A DNA stretch of 64,000 nt, from NCBI GenBank assembly GCA_016183775.1, contig JACPDY010000014.1, positions 1 to 64,000 on the forward strand, read 5' to 3'. Below the pieces are notes generated by a model, which was not told the DNA's origin, searched no databases, and saw only the letters and a list, made by a program, of their open reading frames with translations. Position numbers and translations under genes: made by a program. This stretch comes from Bacteroidota bacterium (GTDB taxonomy: Bacteria; Bacteroidota; Bacteroidia; JABDFU01). Of this stretch, positions 54,106 to 62,790 are shown one piece after another; positions within the stretch are counted from its first letter, which is position 1, and every line of letters begins with the position of its first letter.

Positions 54106-54870
54106 ATGTCAAAAATAGCAAAGAACATCAGACACCTGAGGGCCCTTGAAAATATGTCGCAAGAGCAGCTTGCCGACGAATTAAAGATCACACGGTCCAG
54201 GTTAGGATCGTACGAAGAGGGCAGAAGCGAGCCGAGCATAGAAATGCTCATTAAATTATCCGTCTATTTTCATGTGGCCATCGACGCGATGGTAAAAGTT
54301 GATCTTACAAAGACCCAGCTTAACACGTTAATGGAAATTGAAAACAATCGGACGTTATTTCCAATTTATTTAGACAAAGAAGGCAACGATCTGATAGAAG
54401 TTGTGCCCGCGAGGGCCGCGGCCGGCTACCTGAATGGGTATGCGGATCCTGAGTATTTCGAAAGTTTGCCTAAAATGAATCTCCCTTTTATTCCTGTAGG
54501 AAAGCACAGGGCCTTTTCCATCAAAGGCGATTCCATGCCTCCGTTAAAAGATGGCTCATATGTAGTAGGCAAATATGTTGAATCATTAAAAGACATTAAG
54601 AACGCCCGGACATACGTATTGCTCACAAAGCACGATGGCATTGTGTACAAGCGTGTATTCAATAATATAAAAAAGGACGGCACATTAATATTACATTCTG
54701 ATAACCCGCTTTACCAGCCTTACCCCGTTCATTTGCACGATGTGCTTGAAGTATGGGAGTTTACCTGCTGTCTTAATTTATCCGACAGCAAACCCGACGA
54801 ACTGAATATGAATAGTATAATGACCATGCTCCGGAGTATGAAGGTGGAGCTGGCGAGTATAAAAAAGTAG
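54106..54870 (+). CDS. XRE helix-turn-helix regulator with S24/LexA-like domain
   Basis: 254 residues from ATG 54106, chosen over an in-frame upstream start because the dyad operator and -7 box lie before it. The HTH is MSQEQLADELKITRSRLGSYEEGRSEPS. The C-terminal S24 domain has FSIKGDSMPPLKDGSYVVG with the catalytic-type Ser and a later Lys in GIVYKRVF. Such proteins act like phage CI or LexA repressors, but the cleavage site is not obvious. It may control the neighbouring nuclease or a phage response. Confidence 0.88.
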   Translation: MSKIAKNIRHLRALENMSQEQLADELKITRSRLGSYEEGRSEPSIEMLIKLSVYFHVAIDAMVKVDLTKTQLNTLMEIENNRTLFPIYLDKEGNDLIEVVPARAAAGYLNGYADPEYFESLPKMNLPFIPVGKHRAFSIKGDSMPPLKDGSYVVGKYVESLKDIKNARTYVLLTKHDGIVYKRVFNNIKKDGTLILHSDNPLYQPYPVHLHDVLEVWEFTCCLNLSDSKPDELNMNSIMTMLRSMKVELASIKK

Positions 54871-54936
54871 GAAAATTGTAAAAACAAAAGATCTTTACAT
54901 AATATGACCTTCTTCTATATTCAGAAAAAATATATT

Positions 54937-55065
54937 GTTACGTGAGCGTTGGAAGCGACAAAACGCGATGCCGCGTAGCTTTGTGTGGAGGAATCGTTTT
55001 GTCTTGATTTCTTTTGTTACTTTTCTTGATCAAGCAAGAAAAGTAAGTGTGGGATTTTTTAGAAT
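54937..55065. repeat. Dispersed intergenic repeat with ACTTTTCTTG palindrome
   Basis: TTACTTTTCTTG (55017-55028) and CAAGAAAAGTAA (55035-55046) are perfect 12-bp arms around ATCAAG. The minus strand holds an open frame encoding KSHTYFSCLIKKSNKRNQDK, a phrase that recurs as a spurious product of this repeat in Bacteroidota. I treat it as a repeat, not a gene. Confidence 0.55.
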
Positions 55066-55130
55066 AAGCGATTTCAAAGCCACCAGATAATTTCGATATC
55101 GTATAAATTTTTTCCATCAAACCCTGAATA

Positions 55131-56495
55131 GTGTTCGCCATCATCGACATAGAAACCACCGGCGGTTCCTACACCGCCAGCCGCATCACCGAAATTGCAG
55201 TCATCATACACGATGGTTTAAGTGTGGTGGATAAATTTACAACACTCATTAACCCAGAAGTAAAGATTCCGTATCATATTACACGCCTTACCGGCATCAG
55301 CAACGAAATGGTGGCCGATGCGCCCAGGTTCTACGATATTGCCAAACAACTTATTGAGTTTACAAAGGATAAAATATTTGTCGCGCATAATGTGGGATTT
55401 GATTATGGGTTTATCCGGCAGGAATACAAAAGTCTGGGATATGATTTTGCACTACCAAAATTATGTACAGTACAGCTAAGCCGTAAATTATTGCCCGGCA
55501 AACGTTCATACAGTTTAGGTAATTTGTGCGATGAGTTAAATATTGGAAATAAAGCACGGCACAGAGCTGAGGGTGATGCCATTGCCACAACCGAATTGTT
55601 TGAACTGCTACTTCGGGTAAAGAACGAACATCCCCAATACAAAAATTTCGGAATTGAGCAATTGACCCGTAAAGTGTCTTTTGCCAAAAGCAACGCGCTC
55701 ATTGAAAAATTGCCGGAAGAAACAGGCGTGTATTATTTCTACAACGATAAAGGAGATATTATTTATATAGGCAAAAGTAATAATATGCGCCAGCGCGCCT
55801 TGTCGCATTTCAGGAACAGTACGAGTAAAAAAGCCATTAACTTAATGAACAGCATTGTGAATGTTGATTTTACTGTTACCGGCAGCGAGTTGGTTGCCTT
55901 GTTGTTAGAGTCGAACGAAATAAAAATACACAAGCCTTTGTTTAACCATGCCAAACGGCGTTCCGCATTTAATTATGGCATTGAAGCATTTGATGATCTG
56001 AATGGGTATAAAAACTTAAGGGTAATTAAAGTCACAAATGAATCTTCACCAATTGCCTCTTTCACTACACACGATGCCGCTAAGGATTATTTACATGAAT
56101 TGGTGAATGAATACACCCTTTGCCAGAAACTCTCCGGTCTGTATGACTCACAGGCCGCGTGTTTTAATTACCGGTTAAAACAATGCAATGGAGCATGTAT
56201 AAACCAGGAATCTCCTGAAACATATAACAAGCGGGTTATTCAGGCTATTGAATCAGCAGGTTTAAATAACCGTTCCTTTTTTATGTTCGACAAGGGAAGA
56301 ACTGTAAATGAAAATTCCATTGTTCAGGTTCGGAATGGAAAATACATTGGGTTCGGTTATATTGATAAAAGCGAAAGTGTTTCGGAGATTGAAATGCTTG
56401 AAAGGTACATTACAAAATATCCCGATAACAGAGATGCGCATCAAATCATCAAATCATTTTACATGAATAGAAAAATCAAGAAGATTAAGTGTTAA
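55131..56495 (+). CDS. DEDDh exonuclease fused to a UvrC-type GIY-YIG domain
   Basis: 454 residues from a GTG start. The exonuclease (about 1-165) has FAIIDIETTGG, HNVGFDYGFI and HRAEGDAIAT, the DEDDh set as in the DNA polymerase III epsilon subunit. The GIY-YIG nuclease (about 195-275) has GVYYFYNDKGDIIYIGKSNNMRQRALSH. The C-terminal half resembles the Cho/UvrC insert, with CFNYRLKQCNGAC cysteines. Such fusions are common in Bacteroidota and are thought to act in excision repair. It is not one of the small mobile GIY-YIG genes. Confidence 0.9.
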   Translation: MFAIIDIETTGGSYTASRITEIAVIIHDGLSVVDKFTTLINPEVKIPYHITRLTGISNEMVADAPRFYDIAKQLIEFTKDKIFVAHNVGFDYGFIRQEYKSLGYDFALPKLCTVQLSRKLLPGKRSYSLGNLCDELNIGNKARHRAEGDAIATTELFELLLRVKNEHPQYKNFGIEQLTRKVSFAKSNALIEKLPEETGVYYFYNDKGDIIYIGKSNNMRQRALSHFRNSTSKKAINLMNSIVNVDFTVTGSELVALLLESNEIKIHKPLFNHAKRRSAFNYGIEAFDDLNGYKNLRVIKVTNESSPIASFTTHDAAKDYLHELVNEYTLCQKLSGLYDSQAACFNYRLKQCNGACINQESPETYNKRVIQAIESAGLNNRSFFMFDKGRTVNENSIVQVRNGKYIGFGYIDKSESVSEIEMLERYITKYPDNRDAHQIIKSFYMNRKIKKIKC

Positions 56496-56496
56496 A

Positions 56497-56706
56497 ATGA
56501 AAAACACCAGCAAACTCAAAAATATACTTCAGCTGTACACTATATCCCTCGATATGGACGAGGATAGTAATTTTTATTTAACCGTAATAAGTAAGAGAAC
56601 AAAAGTTGTGGAAACCTTTATTGACAGATCTTATTCTGTTGTTATCGGAAAGGCATTCAGTCACATGAAGAAGGAGATGAAAAAACTTCTGTTGATGGAC
56701 AGATGA
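56497..56706 (+). CDS. Small protein of unknown function after the exonuclease
   Basis: 69 residues, starting 1 bp after the exonuclease stop, so it is co-transcribed. It has a mixed strand-helix pattern (FYLTVISKRTKVVETFIDRSY, then KAFSHMKKEMKKLLL) and no signal or membrane segment. No family is recognised. Confidence 0.6.
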   Translation: MKNTSKLKNILQLYTISLDMDEDSNFYLTVISKRTKVVETFIDRSYSVVIGKAFSHMKKEMKKLLLMDR

Positions 56707-56786
56707 GTTACCGGAAAACTACATCGCCTGTTTTGCAGGTGTATTTATTATTTTGTAATTTGAGCTTCAAATAAAACCAACCGAAA

Positions 56787-57218
56787 ATGATACGATCCAT
56801 AACATGTTTTTTAGCATTCATTACACTAACATGCATAAGCAGCGCACAGGATACTGCAGGTGTTAAAACGGTCATATTCCCCAGGGAAAAGCCAACGCAT
56901 GCTACCAATGACGCTCCATCTTCACGTTTTACGCCAATACCTGATGAGATCACTCTTGTTGATTCTATTGTAAAGGCCCACATTAAAGAAAAATTTCCAC
57001 AGGCAACAACTGTGCAGGTAGATAAGTATTACAGGCAATACTATGGTTCTATTATGATGTCGCAGAGAATAGTTTATGTAAATGCCTGCTGTACCAAACC
57101 GGAAAAATTTTTCGAAGAAATGTATTTTGTTAAAGGCGGCGGGAATTGCTATTTCACGGCAAGGGTAAACCTGCAGAGTAAAAAGATCATGTCGTTCAAG
57201 TTTAATGCAGCCAAGTAA
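56787..57218 (+). CDS. Secreted protein of unknown function
   Basis: 143 residues. A signal peptide (MIRSITCFLAFITLTCISSAQ) precedes a small domain with NACCTKPEKFFEEMYFVKGGGNCYFTARVNL. Three cysteines (a CC pair and one later) may form a disulfide. No family is recognised. It faces the tRNA-like gene. Confidence 0.65.
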   Translation: MIRSITCFLAFITLTCISSAQDTAGVKTVIFPREKPTHATNDAPSSRFTPIPDEITLVDSIVKAHIKEKFPQATTVQVDKYYRQYYGSIMMSQRIVYVNACCTKPEKFFEEMYFVKGGGNCYFTARVNLQSKKIMSFKFNAAK

Positions 57219-57220
57219 AA

Positions 57221-57248
57221 AAGCCATTTAGCTATATATGGCTAAATG
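57221..57248 (-). terminator. Terminator downstream of the tRNA-like gene
   Basis: Arms CATTTAGC (57225-57232) and GCTAAATG (57241-57248) form a stem. On the minus strand it is followed by GCTTTTTTAC, which fits termination of the tRNA transcript. Confidence 0.65.
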
Positions 57249-57261
57249 ACTTGTTAAGAGT

Positions 57262-57333
57262 GTGACCTGCGGAGGCTCGAACTCCCGACCCGGTGATTAA
57301 GAGTCAACTGCTCTACCACTGAGCTACCGAGTC
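57262..57333 (-). tRNA. tRNA-Lys (anticodon CTT), structurally imperfect
   Basis: The minus strand has TAGCTCAGTGGTAGAGC (D arm), the anticodon loop CTCTTAA giving CTT, and GTTCGAGC (T loop), with no encoded CCA. The acceptor pairing GACTCGG with the 3' side fails at about two positions in any register, and the anticodon stem has a T-C mismatch. The T stem is also off by one pair. It may be a real tRNA with odd stems or a decaying copy. A T-run terminator follows. Confidence 0.7.
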
Positions 57334-57647
57334 AACTTGATTTTTTGTTAAAATCAGGGCTCTAAAGGTAATAATTTTCCATAATATTAGATTTTTCATC
57401 CTCCATGTTTGCAAAAATCAGCATAAAGTATTGAAATGATTTTTTCATAAACATAACCACCGGTTTTGGTAGTTTATTCCCCATAGTGGGATAACTTTTG
57501 CACAATATTTTTTAAGATAACGCAAGGAGAATCGTGAAATAGCCTTGGAATAAGGTTTTCCGGACGAACGTTGTTTTGGTATTCTTCTTGAATAAAGAAA
57601 TCTGAAATTCTTAACCAGTATTATTAACGCTATAAATACAGAACAAA
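57334..57647. other. Gene-free gap between tRNA and DUF892 gene
   Basis: AT-rich, no conserved frame and no strong hairpin seen. It should hold the divergent promoters of the tRNA and the DUF892 gene, but I cannot place them. Confidence 0.4.
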
Positions 57648-58223
57648 ATGAAATCAAATAGAAATTCAAAAAATGAAGATCGCACAAGTAAAAAAAATAC
57701 GCAGGATGCAGTTTCTTCACAGGACGATACAAGTCAGGGTTTGCGTGAGTTATTTGAAGATGAATTAAAGGACATATATTGGGCTGAAAAGGCCTTGGTT
57801 AAGGCAATTCCCAAAATGATAAAGGAATCGACTTCTGAGGAATTAGCAGCAGCACTCTCTGACCACCTTTCTGTTACGAAGGAACAGGTAAGCCGGGTGG
57901 AAGAAATTTTTGATTCAATTGGCGCTCCAGCCGAGGTAAAGAAATGTGAAGCGATGGCTGGTTTAATTAAGGAGAGTGAGCAAATTATGAAATATAGCGA
58001 AAAGGGATTCGTACGTGATGCCGGTATTATTTCGGCAGCTCAGAAAGTGGAACATTATGAAATAGCCAGTTATGGAACGCTTGCTGCGTTTGCAAAAATA
58101 TTAGGTGAAAACAAGGCTGTCACATTGCTTAACGAAACACTTAATGAAGAAAAAGAAGCTGATGAGAGACTTTCTGAAATTGCAGAATCTTCCATTAATA
58201 TTGAAGCAGTTAATGCAGAGTAG
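57648..58223 (+). CDS. DUF892 (YciE/YciF-like) ferritin-like protein
   Basis: 191 residues. After a polar N-terminus, GLRELFEDELKDIYWAEKALVKAIPKM starts the DUF892 four-helix bundle. The possible di-iron ligands are Glu and His in DHLSVTKEQVSRVEEIF and KVEHYEIASYGTLAAFA. YciF-type proteins are stress-induced with unclear chemistry. It opens a group of small stress-type genes. Confidence 0.9.
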   Translation: MKSNRNSKNEDRTSKKNTQDAVSSQDDTSQGLRELFEDELKDIYWAEKALVKAIPKMIKESTSEELAAALSDHLSVTKEQVSRVEEIFDSIGAPAEVKKCEAMAGLIKESEQIMKYSEKGFVRDAGIISAAQKVEHYEIASYGTLAAFAKILGENKAVTLLNETLNEEKEADERLSEIAESSINIEAVNAE

Positions 58224-58291
58224 ATAATAACATATAAATTTTTCGAGTACCAAATAATCAATTTAATTAAACAATTTAAAACCTAAACAAA

Positions 58292-58594
58292 ATGTCAGAA
58301 AATCAAAAAGACCAACGGTTTCAAAACAATCCAAATGGTCAACAACAAAATCAAAAAGGTCAACAAAATCAAGCTAACCGTAATCAACGTGAAGTTACTG
58401 CTGAGGAAGAAAGAACTAACACTTCAGAGACAGAAAACGAAGATCTAGGTACTTCAATGCCTGGTCGTGAAGGCAAAACTCCCGTTGCAGGACAAGAGAA
58501 CCGCCAGGGAGGGACTAAAACTTCAGGTGAGAGCCGGGATTATAGTTCGAGTTACAACCAGAGTAGTCAAAGCAGTGGAAAGCAAAGTAAATAA
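58292..58594 (+). CDS. Very hydrophilic Gln/Asn/Ser-rich protein
   Basis: 100 residues, almost free of hydrophobic positions (starts SENQKDQRFQNNPNGQQQNQ and ends in Ser-Gln repeats). It is likely disordered. No family is recognised. It resembles stress-induced hydrophilins in composition, and it follows the DUF892 gene by 68 bp on the same strand. Confidence 0.6.
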   Translation: MSENQKDQRFQNNPNGQQQNQKGQQNQANRNQREVTAEEERTNTSETENEDLGTSMPGREGKTPVAGQENRQGGTKTSGESRDYSSSYNQSSQSSGKQSK

Positions 58595-58606
58595 GCTACC
58601 GTGGAG

Positions 58607-58640
58607 GGCATAGCGCCGGTTTGTACCCCGGCGTTATGCC
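58607..58640. terminator. Hairpin after the hydrophilic protein gene
   Basis: GGCATAGCGCCGG (58607-58619) and CCGGCGTTATGCC (58628-58640) form a 13-bp stem with one G-T pair. A weak T-rich stretch follows. Confidence 0.65.
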
Positions 58641-59216
58641 TTAACTATTTTACATAGCAAAATAATTGTGTTGTCCGCTTCCTGAAGGAAGTGTCTATAT
58701 AAATAAATTCAAGAATTTGGTTAGATATTTAATTTGATAGGATAATAGTCTCCAATCACAATTAAATAACACAAATTAACTTGAGTTTGTTCCCGCGATT
58801 TTCACTCGTTTGGATTATTCGGTATATGATTAATCTAAAGCGGGTGATTTCGTGTATATAATTATTTTGTGTATGATAGAGGTTATATCGAATTAGATTA
58901 TTATATACATTTTCAAAAAAATATATGGAAAAACCTGACCGGCAGGTATAGAGTTTTCGTGTTTTGGTGGCCAAAATCAAATTGCCACTAAAGCACAAAA
59001 ACACTAAATCCCACAAAAGGCGTATTCAAGATAAATTCTAATATTTCCCCTAAAAAAATTTTGATAGTACTTGGGTTGAGAGTTGGAAAACAAAAAAAGA
59101 AAGTTTACTCCTTAAAATAAAATTTATTTACTTAATCAATAGTCCAGTAATTTTAACGCTAAATATGCAGTTTGTTCATTTAGACTATTGTTAACAACAG
59201 TAGATTTATTTATAAA
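58641..59216. other. Gene-poor AT-rich stretch
   Basis: The only long frame (minus, 58762-59016) has no family features or start context and is probably chance. No repeats or RNA were recognised. Confidence 0.4.
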
Positions 59217-59666
59217 TTATCGATCCTCGGTAGGAACTAGAGCTTCAGTGTGAGTGGGAGGATAATTGCCGGAATCATGTCGGTTAATGAACCGCTTAAT
59301 AAAGTTGTTTAAAGAATTGAAAATCGAAGTAGAATATTTATCTAACACCGGTACAGCCACTTTTTCAATTATTACCGATGAAAGGAATCCTTTTAAAGAT
59401 GTTGATCTGCCAAATATTCTACCAATGAAGTAACTTGCCCAGGCATTTAAGCTTATACTTTTCAGGTCCCTCTTCACCTCATTGTTTTGTGAAAGCTTAT
59501 GTAATAAATTATCTAAAATAGTTAAGGGATGAATTGTATAATAAATTTCCTTAATACCTTTTTTGAGTTCTTGTTCCTGATCGTATTTTTGAACTCTCAA
59601 TTGCATAATTCTGCGTTGAAGATCAATATAATTATTGATCGCCTTTTTTTCAGTGCCTGTTGTCAT
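59217..59666 (-). CDS. Protein of unknown function paired with a holin-like gene
   Basis: 149 residues. A coiled-coil N-terminus (QRRIMQLRVQKYDQEQELKKGIKEI) precedes a weakly hydrophobic centre (SLKGFLSSVIIEKVAVPVLD). No family is recognised. It lies 12 bp downstream of the holin-like gene and after the broken YtxH gene. A YtxH, holin-like and small helical protein trio is a common Bacteroidota stress cluster. Confidence 0.65.
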   Translation of the reverse strand: MTTGTEKKAINNYIDLQRRIMQLRVQKYDQEQELKKGIKEIYYTIHPLTILDNLLHKLSQNNEVKRDLKSISLNAWASYFIGRIFGRSTSLKGFLSSVIIEKVAVPVLDKYSTSIFNSLNNFIKRFINRHDSGNYPPTHTEALVPTEDR

Positions 59667-59678
59667 AAAGCATTATTT

Positions 59679-60029
59679 TTAAAACTGGTCTTCCTTACAT
59701 ATTTCTTTAATAATCTTATTTTGGAGGGGCTTTTCCAGCAGCATCTTTCTGAAACAGATCATAATTATGCTTAAAGCAAGATAAGCTCCTCCAACAATAA
59801 GAAATCCTTCATAATCATTATTGAGAACAGAGGAAATGTATAATGCAGCAGCAAAGCTTAGAAAAACAACACTTAAAATTATAACGGGAATAATTAAAAA
59901 CCGGGAAACAATTCTTGATATGTTAACCGAAACCTTTTCGGAAATTTTTAAAACCGTTAAATCATAACAGGTATCTATATATCTCTTAAATTTATCCAGT
60001 ATATTTTCAAATGGCTGTTCGTACTGCAT
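59679..60029 (-). CDS. Holin-like (phage holin family, PF07332-type) membrane protein
   Basis: 116 residues with two adjacent membrane helices (FLIIPVIILSVVFLSFAAALYI and FLIVGGAYLALSIIMICFR), a polar N-terminus and a basic tail. In Bacteroidota such proteins are chromosomal and probably not phage lysis proteins. It lies between the broken YtxH gene and an unknown helical protein. Confidence 0.72.
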   Translation of the reverse strand: MQYEQPFENILDKFKRYIDTCYDLTVLKISEKVSVNISRIVSRFLIIPVIILSVVFLSFAAALYISSVLNNDYEGFLIVGGAYLALSIIMICFRKMLLEKPLQNKIIKEICKEDQF

Positions 60030-60073
60030 AAAACATTTTTTAAATAAATAATAATTGAATTGTTTATTTACAG

Positions 60074-60285
60074 CTATACCCTGGAATACTGTTCCGCTGA
60101 TGACTTTTGTTGATCTGCTTTACCATTGGCAGATTTCTTTAATTCATCTTCAGCTCTTTCTCCAAAACTTTCTACTTTGTCTTTAAATTTTCCAGCTTTG
60201 CTTTTTAAATTATCCGTCAGGTCTTTGCTGCGCCAATTGCTGCTCCGAATAATAACGCACCGATAGTTTTTCCATAATTTTCCAT
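60074..60285 (-). pseudogene. YtxH-domain gene, broken by deletion and frameshift
   Basis: From ATG 60285 the frame reads MENYGKTIGALLFGAAIGAA, the usual YtxH start, then hits TGA after KT. One base out of frame it continues as KDLTDNLKSKAGKFKDKVES to a stop at 60074. The expected LFAP-KGS-TRKKI link is missing, so both a deletion and a frame change have occurred. It is upstream of and in line with the holin-like gene. Confidence 0.8.
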
Positions 60286-60651
60286 GTTTTCATTTTTTTA
60301 AGCCTTCCCTGTAAATCAGTTAAAGGCGAGTTAATTAATAGTTTTATCCTTATATATTCTTCAATATTGTGCCACAATCTGTTTGTTTTATAAATGCATC
60401 ATTAATAGGTAATTAGAGAAAAACAAATCAGTTACAGAAATAACACTGGGGAAACCTTTTCCCCAGTGTGGGAAGTTTGATAATTACCAGCTTTCAGAAT
60501 GTGATATATTTTTATTTTCATTGGAATCGGTTAGAGAGCATTTATCTGCAAATCTTATTCCTTCGGATCTGTAATTATTGTAGTGATGTATAAAATAAGC
60601 ATAGCTAATAAAAATGTAGCAAAATGTGATAATCCTAAATTGAACTTTTGG
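60286..60651. other. Gene-free gap
   Basis: AT-rich. It should hold the promoter of the YtxH-holin group. No conserved frame or strong structure was seen. Confidence 0.4.
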
Positions 60652-60993
60652 CTAGTTCTGTACCTCGTGTTCCTTTTTGGATATTTCCTCCACTTGCGTT
60701 ATGAATGCGGTAATTTTGCTATCGGAGTATGGTCCGTAAGCATCTGATATTGCACCCTTTTTTTTATCCGATGTTTCAATTGCGTAAAGAATACAATTGT
60801 CTGCAGGGTCACTTTCTCCTTCGAAACGATAAAAATTAACTATCCTTACTTGTTCAGGAGTGTACTTATTCCTATTTTCAGCCACCAGGAAATTCCCCTT
60901 AATGAGAAAATTTTCGGTATAGCCTTCTTCTATTAGTTTTGCCATGCATTCCACTAATGTGGTCATTTCCGTTTTTTGGGTTTTGGTTTTCAT
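60652..60993 (-). CDS. Small conserved protein, often labelled phosphoribosylpyrophosphate synthetase-like
   Basis: 113 residues with EEGYTENFLIKGNFL, YRFEGESDPADNCILYAIE and GAISDAYGPYSD. This pattern occurs in many small Bacteroidota proteins. The phosphoribosylpyrophosphate label seen in databases is not supported by any PRPP-synthetase motif here, so function is unknown. Confidence 0.65.
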   Translation of the reverse strand: MKTKTQKTEMTTLVECMAKLIEEGYTENFLIKGNFLVAENRNKYTPEQVRIVNFYRFEGESDPADNCILYAIETSDKKKGAISDAYGPYSDSKITAFITQVEEISKKEHEVQN

Positions 60994-61111
60994 GATTTTT
61001 TAAATTATAAATCCATATTCACTAATAATCTTTAAATACAATCATATAGTAATTTCCAGCTCATACATACCGAAAATATAATCCGGTTATACTTTATTGA
61101 AGTGTCAGATC

Positions 61112-61489
61112 CTAGACAAGATCCACACCATTTTGAACTTGTACCACCCCTTCACCATGGTAAGGTGTAATCCCGATAGTTACATCAACTTTATAATAAT
61201 AGTTTCCTCCATTTAATTTACCAAAGTCGGCGTACCCGTTTCCATCTGTATTTTTTGAGGCAAGTATAATATCGGATGACAAGTCTGATTGAGAAACTGC
61301 AATCTTGATAGTCGCATTTGGAACTGCATTACCATCTTTTTTTACTCTAAATGCCAAACCGCCTTTAAATGAAAAGTTAGGTGAGGTACTTTGATTGGTT
61401 GGCTGAACATCATTTGTTTTTTTACAACTAACAAAAAGGATTGAACCTATTATACACAATCCTATAAATAGATTATTAAATGTTTTCAT
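61112..61489 (-). CDS. Small lipoprotein with a transthyretin-like domain
   Basis: 125 residues. The signal ends in a lipobox-like LFVSC, then KKTNDVQP. The domain LAFRVKKDGNAVPNATIKIAV, followed by NTDGNGYADFGKLNGGNYYYKV, has the carboxypeptidase-regulatory-like beta pattern. It is probably an outer-membrane or periplasmic lipoprotein. The role is unknown. Confidence 0.75.
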   Translation of the reverse strand: MKTFNNLFIGLCIIGSILFVSCKKTNDVQPTNQSTSPNFSFKGGLAFRVKKDGNAVPNATIKIAVSQSDLSSDIILASKNTDGNGYADFGKLNGGNYYYKVDVTIGITPYHGEGVVQVQNGVDLV

Positions 61490-61786
61490 AAAATATATAA
61501 TTTAAATATTCCTACTCTCTTTAAGGCTTTTCGGTTTCCGCCATGATCGCTAAACCAATAAAATACCAAATGCAATTATTTTTTTTAATTGGTTTATATT
61601 ATTCAGGTACAGCGAATTGCTTTTGTCAAAAAAAACAAATTCGATTTCATACAATTTGTGTTTTGTAGAATTAAAGCCTCGTTTCGAGTAAAATATTGCT
61701 ATTCAATTATAAAACCCGTCGTATAAATAAAAGAATCCTCCCGGCTTTTTTATTTGTAAGCGTCTTTGTTTTAAAGTATTCAGCTT

Positions 61787-62188
61787 TTAAGTGTTTCCAT
61801 TTTTTTCTGTGCTGGTTTTATCTCCACCTGGATCAGGGTTTGTTTTATCTGAATTATTGCCTGATTGGTTGAATTCAGAATTATACTTGCTGGTTTTATC
61901 GCCCGGATTGATTGTATCATAGGGCATAACCCGACTAGCCTCTTTATCAGTAGCGAACCCGGTTTCATAATCACTTTTTAAATCGGTGTTATTATTAATG
62001 GAGTTCTCCTTCTTGCGGTTTTGTTCGCCTGAGGGTTTATTGTCAGAATTGTCTTTTTTTCTTGAGCTGTCAAAATCGCTTTCCTTTTTCCAATAGTCTT
62101 CATTGGTGTTTTTTTCAGGCTCTGGCATACCTGAGCGTTCTCTTGTTTTACCTGTGCGAGTCGCAGTGGTTTTTTTCGTGGTTTTCAT
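61787..62188 (-). CDS. Very hydrophilic, probably disordered protein
   Basis: 133 residues dominated by Lys, Asn, Asp, Ser, Thr and Gly (starts MKTTKKTTATRTGKTRERSG, ends DKTSTEKNGNT). No domain. It resembles the other hydrophilic products at 58292 and 62458. Confidence 0.6.
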   Translation of the reverse strand: MKTTKKTTATRTGKTRERSGMPEPEKNTNEDYWKKESDFDSSRKKDNSDNKPSGEQNRKKENSINNNTDLKSDYETGFATDKEASRVMPYDTINPGDKTSKYNSEFNQSGNNSDKTNPDPGGDKTSTEKNGNT

Positions 62189-62457
62189 GACTATTTTTTA
62201 ATGAATGAATATTATATTATAATAATGCGTGTAATAATTATACCTTATTTTTTATTGTCACAAATAATTAATTGCCAATTAATTATAGCTTGCGTATTGT
62301 GCCCATTGTATAACACAGATGTGGAATAATATTCCTGAGTTGAGTAATAATTATCCGTCTTTTATCCTTTAATATTGTGTAATTCATTATATACATACGT
62401 TTTCTGCTTTGGCATATTTTTTATATCAGTTTACATCTAACCAATAAAATAATAATC

Positions 62458-62646
62458 ATGAAAAAAAATCAAGAAAGATCTGCTGGCTCAAGCCGGGAAA
62501 GATCAAATCAACAAAGGGGTAAAACCGGTTCTACCCGTAATCAGACTGATACAACCAGAACAAAAAGTCAGTATACGGAGAAGAAGAAAAATGACCAATC
62601 GAGAACAAGGGACGATGAAGATTTAAGGGATGATGACGATTATTAG
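62458..62646 (+). CDS. Small hydrophilic Arg/Ser/Gln-rich protein
   Basis: 62 residues, basic then acidic at the end (RTRDDEDLRDDDDY). It has no hydrophobic core. A good terminator 35 bp after its stop supports a real transcript. Confidence 0.6.
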   Translation: MKKNQERSAGSSRERSNQQRGKTGSTRNQTDTTRTKSQYTEKKKNDQSRTRDDEDLRDDDDY

Positions 62647-62680
62647 AGTTCTACATCCAATTCTTGACAAACGGTATCGA

Positions 62681-62709
62681 AAAAATGCGAGTAGTTTACT
62701 CGCATTTTT
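62681..62709. terminator. Terminator after the small hydrophilic gene
   Basis: The perfect 13-bp stem AAAAATGCGAGTA / TACTCGCATTTTT has a 3-nt loop and extra Ts. It works in both directions. Confidence 0.88.
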
Positions 62710-62790
62710 TTTGAAAAAGAAAAAATTACGCAGCCGAAAACATGAAAGTAAAACTCTTACTTAAAGACCATTTCTTACACAAGAAAAAAG

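Noticed and set aside
54938-55159. 73-codon minus-strand frame with KSHTYFSCLIKKSNKR
   Set aside because: It is a by-product of a dispersed palindromic repeat and overlaps the start of the exonuclease gene.
58762-59016. Open frame of 84 codons on the minus strand
   Set aside because: Composition is AT-driven, no family pattern, and no promoter or neighbour support.
59679-60029. Holin-like gene as evidence of a prophage
   Set aside because: No other phage gene is present, and such proteins are usual chromosomal genes in this phylum.
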